This document shows positions 17,902-26,639 of a stretch of DNA of 64,000 nucleotides, one piece after another. The translations under genes were made by a program, and so were the position numbers. The notes under the pieces are model-generated. The model was not told the DNA's origin. It saw only the letters and a program-made list of their open reading frames with translations, and ran no database searches. Origin of the DNA: JAPHTQ01 sp050299175 (GTDB lineage Bacteria > Pseudomonadota > Gammaproteobacteria > Thiohalomonadales > Thiohalomonadaceae); contig JBNKVM010000030.1 in NCBI GenBank assembly GCA_050299175.1, positions 124,001-188,000 on the forward strand. The letters are read 5' to 3'. The first letter of the stretch is position 1, and every line of letters begins with the position of its first letter.

Positions 17902-17907
17902 TATACT
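17902..17907 (+). promoter_or_regulatory. Possible tonB promoter -10 (TATACT)
   Basis: TATACT lies 33 bases before the GTG start of tonB in the 53-base gap after apbE, within GTTATACTGGCGCC. No convincing -35 was seen. Confidence 0.3.
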
Positions 17908-17940
17908 GGCGCCACTTTAATCAGGGAATACACCAGCGTA

Positions 17941-18828
17941 GTGACCGGCAACCTTCTTGCACATCAGGTATCACCCTCGGACCGTCTAGGTCTGACCCTG
18001 TTCTTTGCCGCCGCGTTGCACGCCCTGATCATCCTCGGCGTCACCTTCGATCTGGAAAAATTCCGCGCCAAAGATATTCCCCTGTCGCTGGAGATCACTC
18101 TGGTCCACAGTAGCGACAACGATAAACCCGATGACGCCGACTACCTGGCCCAGGCCAATCAGGCAGGCGGCGGTAATGTGGAAGAGAGGATGCTTCCCTC
18201 CAGCCCGGCATTTAATCCACGCACCAACAATGACCGTGGCGATGCCGAGCAGAGCGTACCGCTGGCGGCACCCGATCCGCAGCCTCAGCGCAACGACACC
18301 ACGGTGATGACCGCCAACGTCGCTAGTGATAATCAAATGCAGCAGCCGCAGGAATCACCGCAGGAAGAGATGCCGGATACCCCGGTGGCCGCCGACCTGC
18401 TGATGCACAGTCGCGCCATCGCCCGCATCAGCGCCAACATCGAACAGCGCAAACAGAATTATGCCCAGCGTAAACGGGTGAAAACCGTCACCGCCGCGAC
18501 CAGGGAATATCGCTATGCCGCCTATATGGATGCCTGGCGACAAAAAGTGGAGCGCATCGGCAACCTCAATTACCCGGACGAGGCCAAACGCCGCAGACTC
18601 AGCGGCCACCTGACCCTGAGCGTCGAGCTCACGGTGAACGGCAAGGTGAATAAAATCGAGATCCTGGAATCCTCCGGGCAACAGGTACTCGACGACGGCG
18701 CCATTCGTATCGTCAAAATGGCCGCGCCGTTCAGCGAGTTTCCACCGGAGATGCGCAAGGAGACCGACATCCTGCGTATCGTGCGCGTGTGGCAATTCCA
18801 GAACGACAGCTTCCTGCAGAGTCGATGA
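17941..18828 (+). CDS. tonB: TonB-family energy transducer (TonB3-like)
   Basis: A 295-residue inner-membrane protein: one N-terminal membrane helix (LTLFFAAALHALIILGVTF, about 18-36), a long periplasmic linker rich in Pro, Gln, Asp and Asn, and a C-terminal TonB domain with YPDEAKRRRLSGHLTLSVEL and GAIRIVKMAAPFSEFP. TonB proteins transmit proton-motive force to outer-membrane receptors. In Pseudomonas the gene in this place (tonB3) affects twitching and pilus assembly, so a pilus role is plausible because pil genes lie on both sides. The start is GTG with AGGGA upstream. Confidence 0.88.
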   Translation: MTGNLLAHQVSPSDRLGLTLFFAAALHALIILGVTFDLEKFRAKDIPLSLEITLVHSSDNDKPDDADYLAQANQAGGGNVEERMLPSSPAFNPRTNNDRGDAEQSVPLAAPDPQPQRNDTTVMTANVASDNQMQQPQESPQEEMPDTPVAADLLMHSRAIARISANIEQRKQNYAQRKRVKTVTAATREYRYAAYMDAWRQKVERIGNLNYPDEAKRRRLSGHLTLSVELTVNGKVNKIEILESSGQQVLDDGAIRIVKMAAPFSEFPPEMRKETDILRIVRVWQFQNDSFLQSR

Positions 18829-18867
18829 TCCTTGCATCGCTGAAGGCCCCTGCCCATACTTCACCGC

Positions 18868-19431
18868 ATGAATGAAAGCACCAGTCTGCGCGACCACTTT
18901 TTAATCGCTATGCCTGCGCTGGCCGATCCCAATTTCAGCCACACGGTCACCTATATCTGCGAGCACAACGACGAGGGTGCCATGGGCATCGTCATCAATC
19001 GCCCGCTGGATATTCCACTGGCTGAAGTGCTGGAACAGATGGAGATCGAGCCGAGCAAGACCCTCGACACTTCGGTAATGGTCAACGACGGTGGCCCGGT
19101 CCAGCCGGGGCACGGCTTCGTCATCCACAGCCCCGTCGGTGCCTGGGAATCGAGCCTGCAGATCAGCGACGACATCGCCCTCACTACCTCCCGCGACATT
19201 CTCGCCGCCATCGGCCACAACGAAGGACCGGCCCACCACCTCATCGCCCTCGGCTATGCCGGATGGGGCGCGGGACAACTGGAAGAGGAGATGGCGCAGA
19301 ATGCCTGGCTCAGCGGCCCGGCGGATCAGCGCATCCTCTTCGAACTGCCACTGGAACAGCGCTGGGAAGCGGCGGCAAAACTGCTCGGCGTCGACCTCAA
19401 CCTCCTCTCCAGCGACGTCGGTCACGCGTGA
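18868..19431 (+). CDS. yqgE: YqgE/AlgH family protein
   Basis: A 187-residue member of the UPF0301 family, structurally defined but without an agreed function. Conserved parts are the start LRDHFLIAMPALADPNFSHT, EGAMGIVINRPLDIPLAEVL, GGPVQPGHGFVIH and the C-terminal GYAGWGAGQLEEEMAQNAWL. In Pseudomonas the gene (algH) has been tied to alginate regulation. It overlaps the start of ruvX by 4 bases (GTGA), a coupling common in gammaproteobacteria. Confidence 0.95.
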   Translation: MNESTSLRDHFLIAMPALADPNFSHTVTYICEHNDEGAMGIVINRPLDIPLAEVLEQMEIEPSKTLDTSVMVNDGGPVQPGHGFVIHSPVGAWESSLQISDDIALTTSRDILAAIGHNEGPAHHLIALGYAGWGAGQLEEEMAQNAWLSGPADQRILFELPLEQRWEAAAKLLGVDLNLLSSDVGHA

Positions 19432-19853
19432 GTAAACCCAGAACTCTGCTCGGCTTCGACTTCGGCAGCAAACGTATCGGCGTCGCCGTCGGCCAGGAGT
19501 TGACCGGTACTGCCAGCGCACTGGAAACCCTCAACAGTCCCGATGGCGGCCCCGACTGGAACGGCATCAGCCGACTGATAGAAGAGTGGCAACCCGATGC
19601 ACTGGTGCTCGGCCTCCCCTTTAACCTCGACGGCAGCGAACACGAGACCACCCGTTTGGCGCGCCGTTTTGGTAATCGCCTGACAGGCAGGTACAATCTG
19701 CCCGTATTCACCATCGACGAACGACTCAGCTCCGTGGAAGCGGAGCGCTTGCTCGGCGAGCAGGGTCGCTTCGACAGGGAAGAGGTGGACAAACTGGCAG
19801 CGCAAATCATCCTGGAAAGCTGGTTGGCGCAGCAGGCGGAAAACAAGCGATGA
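19428..19853 (+). CDS. ruvX: Holliday junction resolvase-like / pre-16S rRNA nuclease RuvX (YqgF)
   Basis: A 141-residue RNase H-fold nuclease implicated in pre-16S rRNA 5' processing. LLGFDFGSKRIGVAVGQELTG holds the first catalytic Asp, VLGLPFNLDGSEHETT and TIDERLSSVEAERLL the second acidic site, and DREEVDKLAAQIILESWL the last. The GTG at 19428 overlaps the yqgE stop. The frame is open further upstream but those codons are inside yqgE in another frame. It ends in a 4-base overlap with pyrR. Confidence 0.94.
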   Translation: MSKPRTLLGFDFGSKRIGVAVGQELTGTASALETLNSPDGGPDWNGISRLIEEWQPDALVLGLPFNLDGSEHETTRLARRFGNRLTGRYNLPVFTIDERLSSVEAERLLGEQGRFDREEVDKLAAQIILESWLAQQAENKR

Positions 19854-20365
19854 TCCATAACATTCCGGACAATATCGAAGGCCTCATCGATGAGATGGCA
19901 AAGCAGCTCGGCGAGTTGTTGCAGCAACAGGGCATCGACAACCCCTGCATGGTCGGCATCCACACCGGCGGCGCCTGGGTGGCCGAAGGACTGCATCGTC
20001 GTCTGGCTATCGCGGAACCGCTGGGCAGCCTCAACATCAGCTTCTACCGCGACGACTTCTCACGCATCGGCATGCACCCGCAGGTCAAACCCTCCCATCT
20101 TCCCTTCGAAGTGGAAGATCGCACCATCATCCTGGTGGACGATGTGTTGCAGACCGGCCGCACCATCCGCGCTGCGCTGAACGAAATTTTCGATTACGGC
20201 CGCCCGGCCCGCGTGATCCTCGCCGCACTGGTGGAGCGCAGCGGTCGCGAATTGCCGATTCAACCCGATATCACCGGCATCCACCTCTCGCTTGGACCGC
20301 AGGAACAGATTAAACTAACCGGACCTGAACCCCTTAGCCTCAGCCTGCAGGAAGGCCATGACTAA
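19850..20365 (+). CDS. pyrR: PyrR bifunctional pyrimidine regulator / uracil phosphoribosyltransferase
   Basis: A 171-residue PRTase-fold protein. The PRPP loop is IILVDDVLQTGRTIRAAL (about 91-108), and SFYRDDFSRIGMHP is the usual PyrR segment. In Gram-positives PyrR attenuates the pyr operon by binding RNA. In Pseudomonas-type operons its role is less clear and may be mainly UPRTase or protein-level control. It starts within the ruvX stop and overlaps pyrB by 8 bases, so pyrR-pyrB-pyrC' form one translationally coupled unit. Confidence 0.95.
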   Translation: MIHNIPDNIEGLIDEMAKQLGELLQQQGIDNPCMVGIHTGGAWVAEGLHRRLAIAEPLGSLNISFYRDDFSRIGMHPQVKPSHLPFEVEDRTIILVDDVLQTGRTIRAALNEIFDYGRPARVILAALVERSGRELPIQPDITGIHLSLGPQEQIKLTGPEPLSLSLQEGHD

Positions 20366-21338
20366 CCCGCAACTGGACAGCAACGGCAACCTGAAACACT
20401 TCCTCACCATTGAGGGGCTGAAAAAAAATCATTTAACCGACATTCTCGACCTCGCCGAATCCTTTGCCACCGTCGGCGGCAAGAGTGTCAAAAAGGTCCC
20501 GCTGCTTCGCGGCAAGACCATCATCAACCTCTTCTTCGAAACCAGTACCCGCACCCGTACCACCTTCGAACTGGCGGCGAGCCGACTCTCCGCCGACGTG
20601 CAGAGTATTAACATCGCCACCTCCTCCACCAGCAAGGGCGAGAGCCTGCTCGATATGCTGCACAACCTGGAGGCGATGCACTGCGACATGTTTGTGGTAC
20701 GCCACAACGAGAGCGGTGCGGCCCACTTCATCGCCAAGCACGTGGCCCCCCATGTCAGTGTGATTAACGCCGGCGACGGCCGTCATGCCCACCCGACCCA
20801 GGCGATGCTCGACATGTTTACCATCCGTCGCCACAAGGGTGAGTTCCACAACCTGCGCGTAGCCATCGTCGGCGACATCCTGCATTCACGGGTGGCGCGC
20901 TCCGAGATCCACGCCCTTAACACCCTCGGTGTCGGCGAGCTGCGGGTTATCGGTCCAAAGACGCTAATCCCCGCCGCCTTCGGCAACATGGGTGCACATA
21001 TATTTCACGATATGGAGCAGGGACTGGCCGGGGTCGACGTGGTGATTATGCTGCGCCTGCAGAAAGAACGGATGCAGGGCGCGCTGCTACCCAGCGAGAA
21101 TGAATACTTCCAGCGCTACGGCCTGACAGAAGCAAAACTGAAACTGGCCGCGCCCGATGCCATCGTCATGCACCCAGGCCCGATCAACCGCGGGGTGGAG
21201 ATCGCCTCCAGCGTCGCCGACGGCCCGCAATCGGTGATCCTGGAACAGGTGAGCAACGGCCTGGCGGTACGCATGGCGGTAATGAGCATGGTGCTGGGTC
21301 GCGGCCGTGATGCCGATAGCGCCGGGGAGGGCCAATAA
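20358..21338 (+). CDS. pyrB: Aspartate carbamoyltransferase catalytic subunit
   Basis: Makes carbamoyl-aspartate, the first committed step of UMP synthesis. The 326-residue protein has the carbamoyl-phosphate site FFETSTRTRTTFELA (about 58-72), HPTQAMLDMFTIRRH, and the C-terminal VMHPGPINRGVEI. It carries the N-terminal extension typical of Pseudomonas-class (class A) ATCases, which assemble as dodecamers with six PyrB and six inactive PyrC' chains. The inactive pyrC' is indeed the next gene, 1 base after the stop. Confidence 0.97.
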   Translation: MTNPQLDSNGNLKHFLTIEGLKKNHLTDILDLAESFATVGGKSVKKVPLLRGKTIINLFFETSTRTRTTFELAASRLSADVQSINIATSSTSKGESLLDMLHNLEAMHCDMFVVRHNESGAAHFIAKHVAPHVSVINAGDGRHAHPTQAMLDMFTIRRHKGEFHNLRVAIVGDILHSRVARSEIHALNTLGVGELRVIGPKTLIPAAFGNMGAHIFHDMEQGLAGVDVVIMLRLQKERMQGALLPSENEYFQRYGLTEAKLKLAAPDAIVMHPGPINRGVEIASSVADGPQSVILEQVSNGLAVRMAVMSMVLGRGRDADSAGEGQ

Positions 21339-21339
21339 C

Positions 21340-22617
21340 ATGGGTATCGTGATCCGCGGCGGACGCCTCATCGACCCGGCCAACCAGCGTGGCGAGGTAA
21401 CCGACATCTTCATCGACGCCGGTCGTATCGCTGCCATCGGTAAAAAGCCGAAAGGTTTCAGCGAAGACGAAGCCATCGATGCCAAAGGACTCACCGTCAC
21501 CCCTGGCCTCATCGACCTGCAGGCGCGACTGCGCGAGCCGGGTCAGAAACACAAAGGCACCATCGCCTCAGAAACCGCCGCTGCTGCCGCTGGCGGTGTT
21601 ACCACTCTCTGCTGCCCGCCCGACACCAAACCGGTGATCGACAATCCAGCGGTGGCAGAGCAGATCTGCCATCGCGCCACCTCAGCAGGCAAGGCCAATG
21701 TCCTGCCCATCGGCGCCCTGACTCAGGGGCTGGCCGGTGAACAGTTGGCCTCGATGCAGGCACTGAAAAACGCTGGTTGCGTGGTGATGGGCAACGCCCG
21801 CCACACCATCGTCTCCACCCGGGTGCAGCGCCGCGCGCTGGAATACGCCGCCACCCTGGGGTTGACCGTATTCATCAACGCCGAAGACCCATGGCTCGGT
21901 GCCGACGGCTGCGTCCATGAAGGCCCTGTCAGCACCCGTCTCGGTCTGGCAGGCATCCCCGAGTGCGCTGAGGTAATCAGTGTCGGTCGCGACCTGATGC
22001 TCATCGAACAGACCGGAGTACGCGCTCACTTCGGCCAGCTCTCTACGGTGCGCGCCGCAGAGATGATCGCCGAAGCACGAGCCAAGGGACTCTCGGTCAG
22101 CGCTGATGTCAGCGCCCACCAACTTTATCTGACTGAAATAGACGTCAGTGACTTCAACAGCCTCTGTCATGTGCGCCCGCCACTACGCAGCCAGCGCGAC
22201 CGGGACGGCCTGCGTGCCGCGCTGCGCGATGGCACAATCAGCGCCATCTGTTCCGACCACCAACCCCACGATCGCGACGCCAAACTAGCACCGTTTGCCG
22301 CCACCGAACCGGGCATCAGTGCCATCGAAACCCTGCTGCCGTTAACCCTGCGACTGGTGGATGAAGGCCTTCTCGAATTGAGCGATGCCATCGCCCGCCT
22401 GACCAGTGAACCGGCAGCGATACTCGGCCTCGACCGAGGCCAGTTGGGCGAAGGGGCGATCGCCGATATCTGCCTCTTCGACCCGCAACAGCACTGGAGT
22501 GTCAGCGAAGAGTCACTACACTCGGCGGGTAAAAACACCCCGTTCCTCGGCTGGGAGATGAAGGGTCGGGTAGTACGTACCCTGCTCAACGGGAACACCG
22601 TCTACACCGCCGACTAA
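21340..22617 (+). CDS. pyrC: Dihydroorotase-like protein, probably non-catalytic (PyrC')
   Basis: A 425-residue amidohydrolase-fold protein aligned with dihydroorotase but lacking metal ligands. The HxH expected after TPGLIDL is replaced by QAR (about residues 58-60), and the expected QHCED-type histidine region reads FINAEDP (about 177-183). HFGQLST and the Asp of ICSDHQPH remain. In Pseudomonas such PyrC' chains have no dihydroorotase activity but are needed to assemble active ATCase. I start at ATG 21340, directly behind pyrB; earlier in-frame codons are inside pyrB. A true dihydroorotase should be coded elsewhere in this genome. Confidence 0.93.
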   Translation: MGIVIRGGRLIDPANQRGEVTDIFIDAGRIAAIGKKPKGFSEDEAIDAKGLTVTPGLIDLQARLREPGQKHKGTIASETAAAAAGGVTTLCCPPDTKPVIDNPAVAEQICHRATSAGKANVLPIGALTQGLAGEQLASMQALKNAGCVVMGNARHTIVSTRVQRRALEYAATLGLTVFINAEDPWLGADGCVHEGPVSTRLGLAGIPECAEVISVGRDLMLIEQTGVRAHFGQLSTVRAAEMIAEARAKGLSVSADVSAHQLYLTEIDVSDFNSLCHVRPPLRSQRDRDGLRAALRDGTISAICSDHQPHDRDAKLAPFAATEPGISAIETLLPLTLRLVDEGLLELSDAIARLTSEPAAILGLDRGQLGEGAIADICLFDPQQHWSVSEESLHSAGKNTPFLGWEMKGRVVRTLLNGNTVYTAD

Positions 22618-22645
22618 CCGAACAACGCATCCACACAGAAAACCC

Positions 22646-23518
22646 ATGAAGAAATCCCATCGCGATACCCTCTTTGTCGAACAGACGGAGATCCTGCAAC
22701 ACGAACACTACGACGGTGCGCAACACTTCCTGCGCCTGCGTGCACCGGAAATCGCGGCCAAGGCGGAGCCCGGCAGTTTCGTCCACCTGCAGGTCAATGC
22801 GCAGCGTCCGTTGCGCCGCCCCATTTCGATCATGCGTGCCGATCCAAAGAGTGGCACCATCGACCTGCTCTACAAGGTCTTCGGCGAAGGCACTGCACTG
22901 CTGACAAAAAGAGAGGTTGGGGAAAAACTCGATCTCATCGGCCCTATCGGCAACCCATTCAAACCGCACATGGAACGTCCACGTCCGCTATTGATCGGCG
23001 GTGGTGTCGGCATGCCACCGATGGTGTTCCTCGCCGACCGCCTGCGCGAAATCAAAGGCGCCTATAGCCCGCTGGTGATCCTGGGTTCCGAAGTACCGTT
23101 TCCATTCAAGGCAGCACCGTCGAAGATCATGGTGCCTGGCATGCCCGATGAAGTGATCGCCTCGATGCCGTTGCTGGAGGACTGGGGTATCGCCTCACGC
23201 CTCGCCAGCCTGCAGGGTTATGCTGGCTGCTTCGAAGGCTACGTCACCGATCTGGCGCGGCGCTGGCTCGACGCACTGAGCGACGAGCAGCGTAAGGAAG
23301 TAGAAGTCTTCAGTTGCGGCCCGCATCCGATGCTGGCGGCGGTGGCCAAACTGGCAGCGGAGTACCACCTGCCCTGCCAGGTTTCGCTGGAGGAGTTTAT
23401 GGCCTGTGGCATCGGCGGTTGCGCCGGTTGTGTGGTCGAAGTGCAGACCGGCAAGGGCCCGGCGATGAAACGGGTCTGTGTCGACGGGCCGGTATTCGAC
23501 GCACGCACCGTTTTCTAG
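22646..23518 (+). CDS. PyrK-like FAD/2Fe-2S oxidoreductase (dihydroorotate dehydrogenase electron-transfer subunit family)
   Basis: A 290-residue protein of the ferredoxin-NADP reductase type. It has an FAD-binding barrel with RRPISIMRAD, a nucleotide-binding domain starting LLIGGGVGMPPMVFLADRL (about 112-130), and a C-terminal 2Fe-2S cluster in CGIGGCAGCVVEV plus the last Cys in RVCVDGPVF (four Cys spaced as in PyrK). PyrK passes electrons from class 1B dihydroorotate dehydrogenase to NAD. No pyrD lies beside it, and gammaproteobacteria normally use quinone-linked PyrD, so the partner is uncertain. It ends the pyr group before a bidirectional terminator. Confidence 0.88.
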   Translation: MKKSHRDTLFVEQTEILQHEHYDGAQHFLRLRAPEIAAKAEPGSFVHLQVNAQRPLRRPISIMRADPKSGTIDLLYKVFGEGTALLTKREVGEKLDLIGPIGNPFKPHMERPRPLLIGGGVGMPPMVFLADRLREIKGAYSPLVILGSEVPFPFKAAPSKIMVPGMPDEVIASMPLLEDWGIASRLASLQGYAGCFEGYVTDLARRWLDALSDEQRKEVEVFSCGPHPMLAAVAKLAAEYHLPCQVSLEEFMACGIGGCAGCVVEVQTGKGPAMKRVCVDGPVFDARTVF

Positions 23519-23541
23519 TTCTAAGAAAACACCCAAACAAA

Positions 23542-23569
23542 AACAGGGAGCAAAGCTCCCTGTTTTTTT
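23542..23569. terminator. Bidirectional Rho-independent terminator between the pyr group and pilU
   Basis: AACAGGGAGC (23542-23551) and GCTCCCTGTT (23555-23564) form a perfect 10-bp stem with an AAA loop. T-runs follow on the plus strand and, read in reverse (A-rich 23535-23543), on the minus strand. It serves both converging units. Confidence 0.93.
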
Positions 23570-23586
23570 GCCTATACGCCTGCTTG

Positions 23587-24729
23587 TTATCGTAATAGAC
23601 GTGGATCGTCTCCCCCCTCCAGGGTCAAACCATCCAGCGAGGAACCCAGATCTTCCGGATGACCCGCCTGCTCTTCCAGCTTGATCATCAGGCGCACCTC
23701 GTTGTGCGAATCAGCATTACGCAACGCCTCTTCCTCGGTGATGATACCCTCGCGATAAAGTTCGTAGAGGGCCTGGTCGAAGGTCTTCATGCCATGCTCG
23801 CCCGACTTCTTCATCAGATCCTTCATTTCGTGGATCTCGCCCTTGAGGATCAGGTCGGCCATCAGCGGCGTATTGATCATGATCTCCACCGCGGCACGAC
23901 GGCCCTGACCATCGGCGGTCGGGATCAGACGTTGTGAAACCACCGCCTTGAGGTTGAGGGAGAGATCCATCAACAATTGCGGGCGACGGTCTTCAGGGAA
24001 GAAGTTGATAATTCGGTCCATCGCCTGGTTGGAGTTGTTGGCGTGCAGGGTCGCGAGACAGAGGTGGCCGGTCTCGGCAAAGGCGATGGCATGTTCCATG
24101 GTTTCGCGGTGACGGATCTCACCGATGAGAATAACGTCCGGGGCCTGACGCAGGGTGTTCACCAGTGCGTCCTCGAAGGTGTTGGTATCGATCCCCACCT
24201 CACGCTGGGTAACGATACAGCCCTTGTGCTGGTGTACGTACTCGATCGGGTCCTCGATGGTGATGATATGACCCTGGCTGTTGCGGTTACGGTAATCGAC
24301 CATCGACGCCAACGAGGTGGATTTACCGGTACCGGTACCGCCGACGAAGAGAATAATGCCGCGCTTGGTCAGAGCCAGGTCCTGCAGAGTGGCGGGCAAC
24401 TTCAGATCGTCGAAAGTCGGAATATGCACCTCGATCTTACGCAGCACCATGCCGACCTGATTGCGCTGCTGGAAAACGTTGACCCGGAAGCGTCCTATAC
24501 CGGAGCGGCTGAGGGCAAAGTTACATTCGTGGGAATACTCGAAATCAGCCTTCTGCTCCTCGTTCATCACACCGTAGACGATCTGGTGCGCCTGATCGGG
24601 TGTCAGGCTGGCCTTGGAAACAGGGCTGATCTTGCCGTTGACCTTGATACTCGGCGGCACGCCCGCGGTGATAAACAGGTCCGAGGCGTTTTTATGCACC
24701 ATCAGTTTGAGCAGTTGATCAAAATCCAT
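23587..24729 (-). CDS. pilU: PilU, type IV pilus retraction ATPase (PilT paralogue)
   Basis: A 380-residue secretion-ATPase superfamily protein that assists PilT in pulling pili back. Walker A is GGTGTGKSTSLASM (about 131-144), Walker B VILIGEIRHRETM, and the His box AETGHLCLATLHANNSNQAMDR. The C-terminal tail beyond the PilT-like core (EEQAGHPEDLGSSLDG) is the normal PilU extension. It follows pilT by 14 bases on the same strand, and regulators of pilus dynamics (pilG-chpC) lie about 8-18 kb away. Confidence 0.96.
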   Translation of the reverse strand: MDFDQLLKLMVHKNASDLFITAGVPPSIKVNGKISPVSKASLTPDQAHQIVYGVMNEEQKADFEYSHECNFALSRSGIGRFRVNVFQQRNQVGMVLRKIEVHIPTFDDLKLPATLQDLALTKRGIILFVGGTGTGKSTSLASMVDYRNRNSQGHIITIEDPIEYVHQHKGCIVTQREVGIDTNTFEDALVNTLRQAPDVILIGEIRHRETMEHAIAFAETGHLCLATLHANNSNQAMDRIINFFPEDRRPQLLMDLSLNLKAVVSQRLIPTADGQGRRAAVEIMINTPLMADLILKGEIHEMKDLMKKSGEHGMKTFDQALYELYREGIITEEEALRNADSHNEVRLMIKLEEQAGHPEDLGSSLDGLTLEGGDDPRLLR

Positions 24730-24743
24730 CGTGCATCCCCACC

Positions 24744-25778
24744 TTAAACGCTGTCTTTGTTCGCCGCTTTGGCGCGCGCTTCCTGCTTGCTGACCACACC
24801 CTTCTCCACCAGTTGCTTGAGGTTCTGGTCGAGGGTCTGCATGCCGTACTGCTGTCCAGTCTGGATCGCCGAGTACATCTGCGCCACCTTGTTTTCGCGG
24901 ATCAGGTTACGAATCGCCGGAATACCGATCATGATCTCGTGCGCCGCAATACGACCACCACCGACCTTTTTCAGCAGGGTCTGACAGATAACCGCGCGCA
25001 GTGATTCGGAGAGCATGGAACGCACCATGTCCTTCTCCGCCGCGGGAAACACGTCGATGATACGGTCGATGGTCTTGGCCGCGGAACTGGTGTGCAGAGT
25101 CCCGAATACCATGTGGCCGGTTTCCGCTGCCTCCAGCGCCAGGCGGATGGTCTCCAGGTCACGCATCTCGCCCACCAGAATGACGTCCGGGTCTTCACGC
25201 AGCGCCGAACGCAGCGCCTCGTTGAAGCCCAGGGTATCGCGGTGGATCTCACGCTGGTTAACCAGGCACTTCTTCGATTCGTGCACGAATTCGATCGGGT
25301 CCTCCAGGGTCAGGATATGACCGTGGTGGCGTTCATTGACGTAGTCGATCATCGCCGCCAGGGTGGTGGACTTACCGGAACCGGTCGGCCCGGTGACCAG
25401 CGCCAGACCACGCGGGGTATCGGAAATATCCTTGAAGATCGCCGGACAGTTGAGGTCTTCCAGGGTCAGGATCTTGCTGGGGATGGCACGGAACACCGCA
25501 CCGGCACCGCGGTTGTGGTTGAAGGCGTTGACACGGAAACGGGAGAGGCCCTTGATTTCAAAGGAGAAGTCAGTCTCCAGATACTCCTCGTAATCTTTGC
25601 GCTGCTTGTCGTTCATGATGTCGTAGACAAGGCGGTGAACATCCTTGTGCGCCATCGGCGGCACATTGATGCGGCGCACGTCGCCGTCGACACGAATCAT
25701 CGGCGGCAACCCTGAGGAGAGGTGCAAATCCGAGGCGCCGTTCTTGACGGCAAAGGCTAGCAATTCGGTAATATCCAT
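24744..25778 (-). CDS. pilT: PilT, type IV pilus retraction ATPase
   Basis: A 344-residue hexameric ATPase that depolymerises the pilus from the inner-membrane base. An N-terminal PAS-like domain begins MDITELLAFAVKNGASDLHLSSGLPP. The core carries Walker A GPTGSGKSTTLAAM (about 133-146), the Asp box, Walker B VILVGEMRDLETI, and His box AETGHMVFGTLHTSSAAKTIDR. The retraction-specific C-terminal AIRNLIRENK is present. It is divergent from yggS, as in many gammaproteobacteria. Confidence 0.97.
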   Translation of the reverse strand: MDITELLAFAVKNGASDLHLSSGLPPMIRVDGDVRRINVPPMAHKDVHRLVYDIMNDKQRKDYEEYLETDFSFEIKGLSRFRVNAFNHNRGAGAVFRAIPSKILTLEDLNCPAIFKDISDTPRGLALVTGPTGSGKSTTLAAMIDYVNERHHGHILTLEDPIEFVHESKKCLVNQREIHRDTLGFNEALRSALREDPDVILVGEMRDLETIRLALEAAETGHMVFGTLHTSSAAKTIDRIIDVFPAAEKDMVRSMLSESLRAVICQTLLKKVGGGRIAAHEIMIGIPAIRNLIRENKVAQMYSAIQTGQQYGMQTLDQNLKQLVEKGVVSKQEARAKAANKDSV

Positions 25779-25845
25779 TAGAATGGCCTCAACAGCTATT
25801 TTGATTTATTCGCAAACTTATCGACCTAAAGTATACCGTAGCGCC

Positions 25846-26550
25846 ATGACAGACAACTTCCTTTCACCCAGCGAACGCCTCCTTGCCGTCCAGCAGCGTC
25901 TGGAATCGGCCTGCCACGAAGTCGACCGTCCCATCGACAGCGTCAGTCTGCTGGCGGTGAGCAAGACCCGCGACAGCATTGAACTGCGTGCCATGGCGGC
26001 CCTGGGTCTACGCCGTTTCGGCGAAAACTACCTGCAGGAGGCGCTGAGCAAGATCGCGACGCTCAAGGATCTCGATCTGGAGTGGCACTTCATCGGCCCG
26101 CTCCAGTCCAACAAAAGTAAACCCGTGGCCGAGAACTTTGCCTGGGTCCACAGTGTCGATCGACTCAAGCTGGCTCACCGCCTCAGCGAACAGCGCCCGC
26201 CTGAGTTACCGCCGCTCAACGTCTGCCTGCAGGTCAATGTCAGCGGCGAGGAGAGCAAGTCGGGCGTCAGTTTTGCCGAACTACCCGAACTGGCCCGCCA
26301 GGTGGCGGAACTGCCCAACCTGCGACTGCGCGGGCTGATGGCGATCCCGGCCCCGGCCGACGATTTCGAGACACAACGGACACCGCTACGCCAACTGCGT
26401 CAGGCGCTGGAACAACTCAACCATGAGGGACTGCAACTCGACACCCTGTCGATGGGCATGTCTGACGATTTGGAGGCGGCCGTTGCAGAAGGGGCAACCA
26501 TCGTCCGTATCGGCACCGCGCTATTTGGACCACGTCCGCAAAAGCAGTAA
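25846..26550 (+). CDS. yggS: YggS/PLPBP family PLP homeostasis protein
   Basis: A 234-residue PLP-binding TIM-barrel protein involved in vitamin B6 and amino-acid homeostasis, with no known catalytic activity. The PLP lysine is in LLAVSKTRDSIELRA (about residue 40), and FGENYLQEA, WHFIGPLQSNK and SMGMSDDLEAAVAEGATIVRIG are the usual signatures. I start at ATG 25846; the open frame upstream runs back through pilT on the other strand and has no support. It is the first gene of the yggS-proC-yggT-DUF167 group. Confidence 0.95.
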   Translation: MTDNFLSPSERLLAVQQRLESACHEVDRPIDSVSLLAVSKTRDSIELRAMAALGLRRFGENYLQEALSKIATLKDLDLEWHFIGPLQSNKSKPVAENFAWVHSVDRLKLAHRLSEQRPPELPPLNVCLQVNVSGEESKSGVSFAELPELARQVAELPNLRLRGLMAIPAPADDFETQRTPLRQLRQALEQLNHEGLQLDTLSMGMSDDLEAAVAEGATIVRIGTALFGPRPQKQ

Positions 26551-26639
26551 CAGTGTAGTATTCTGCGTGATACGTTAAGGTGCGTTCTGTTATACGCAAC
26601 ACACAACCCGTCAGTAATAGAGACAGGACAGGCAGGAGT

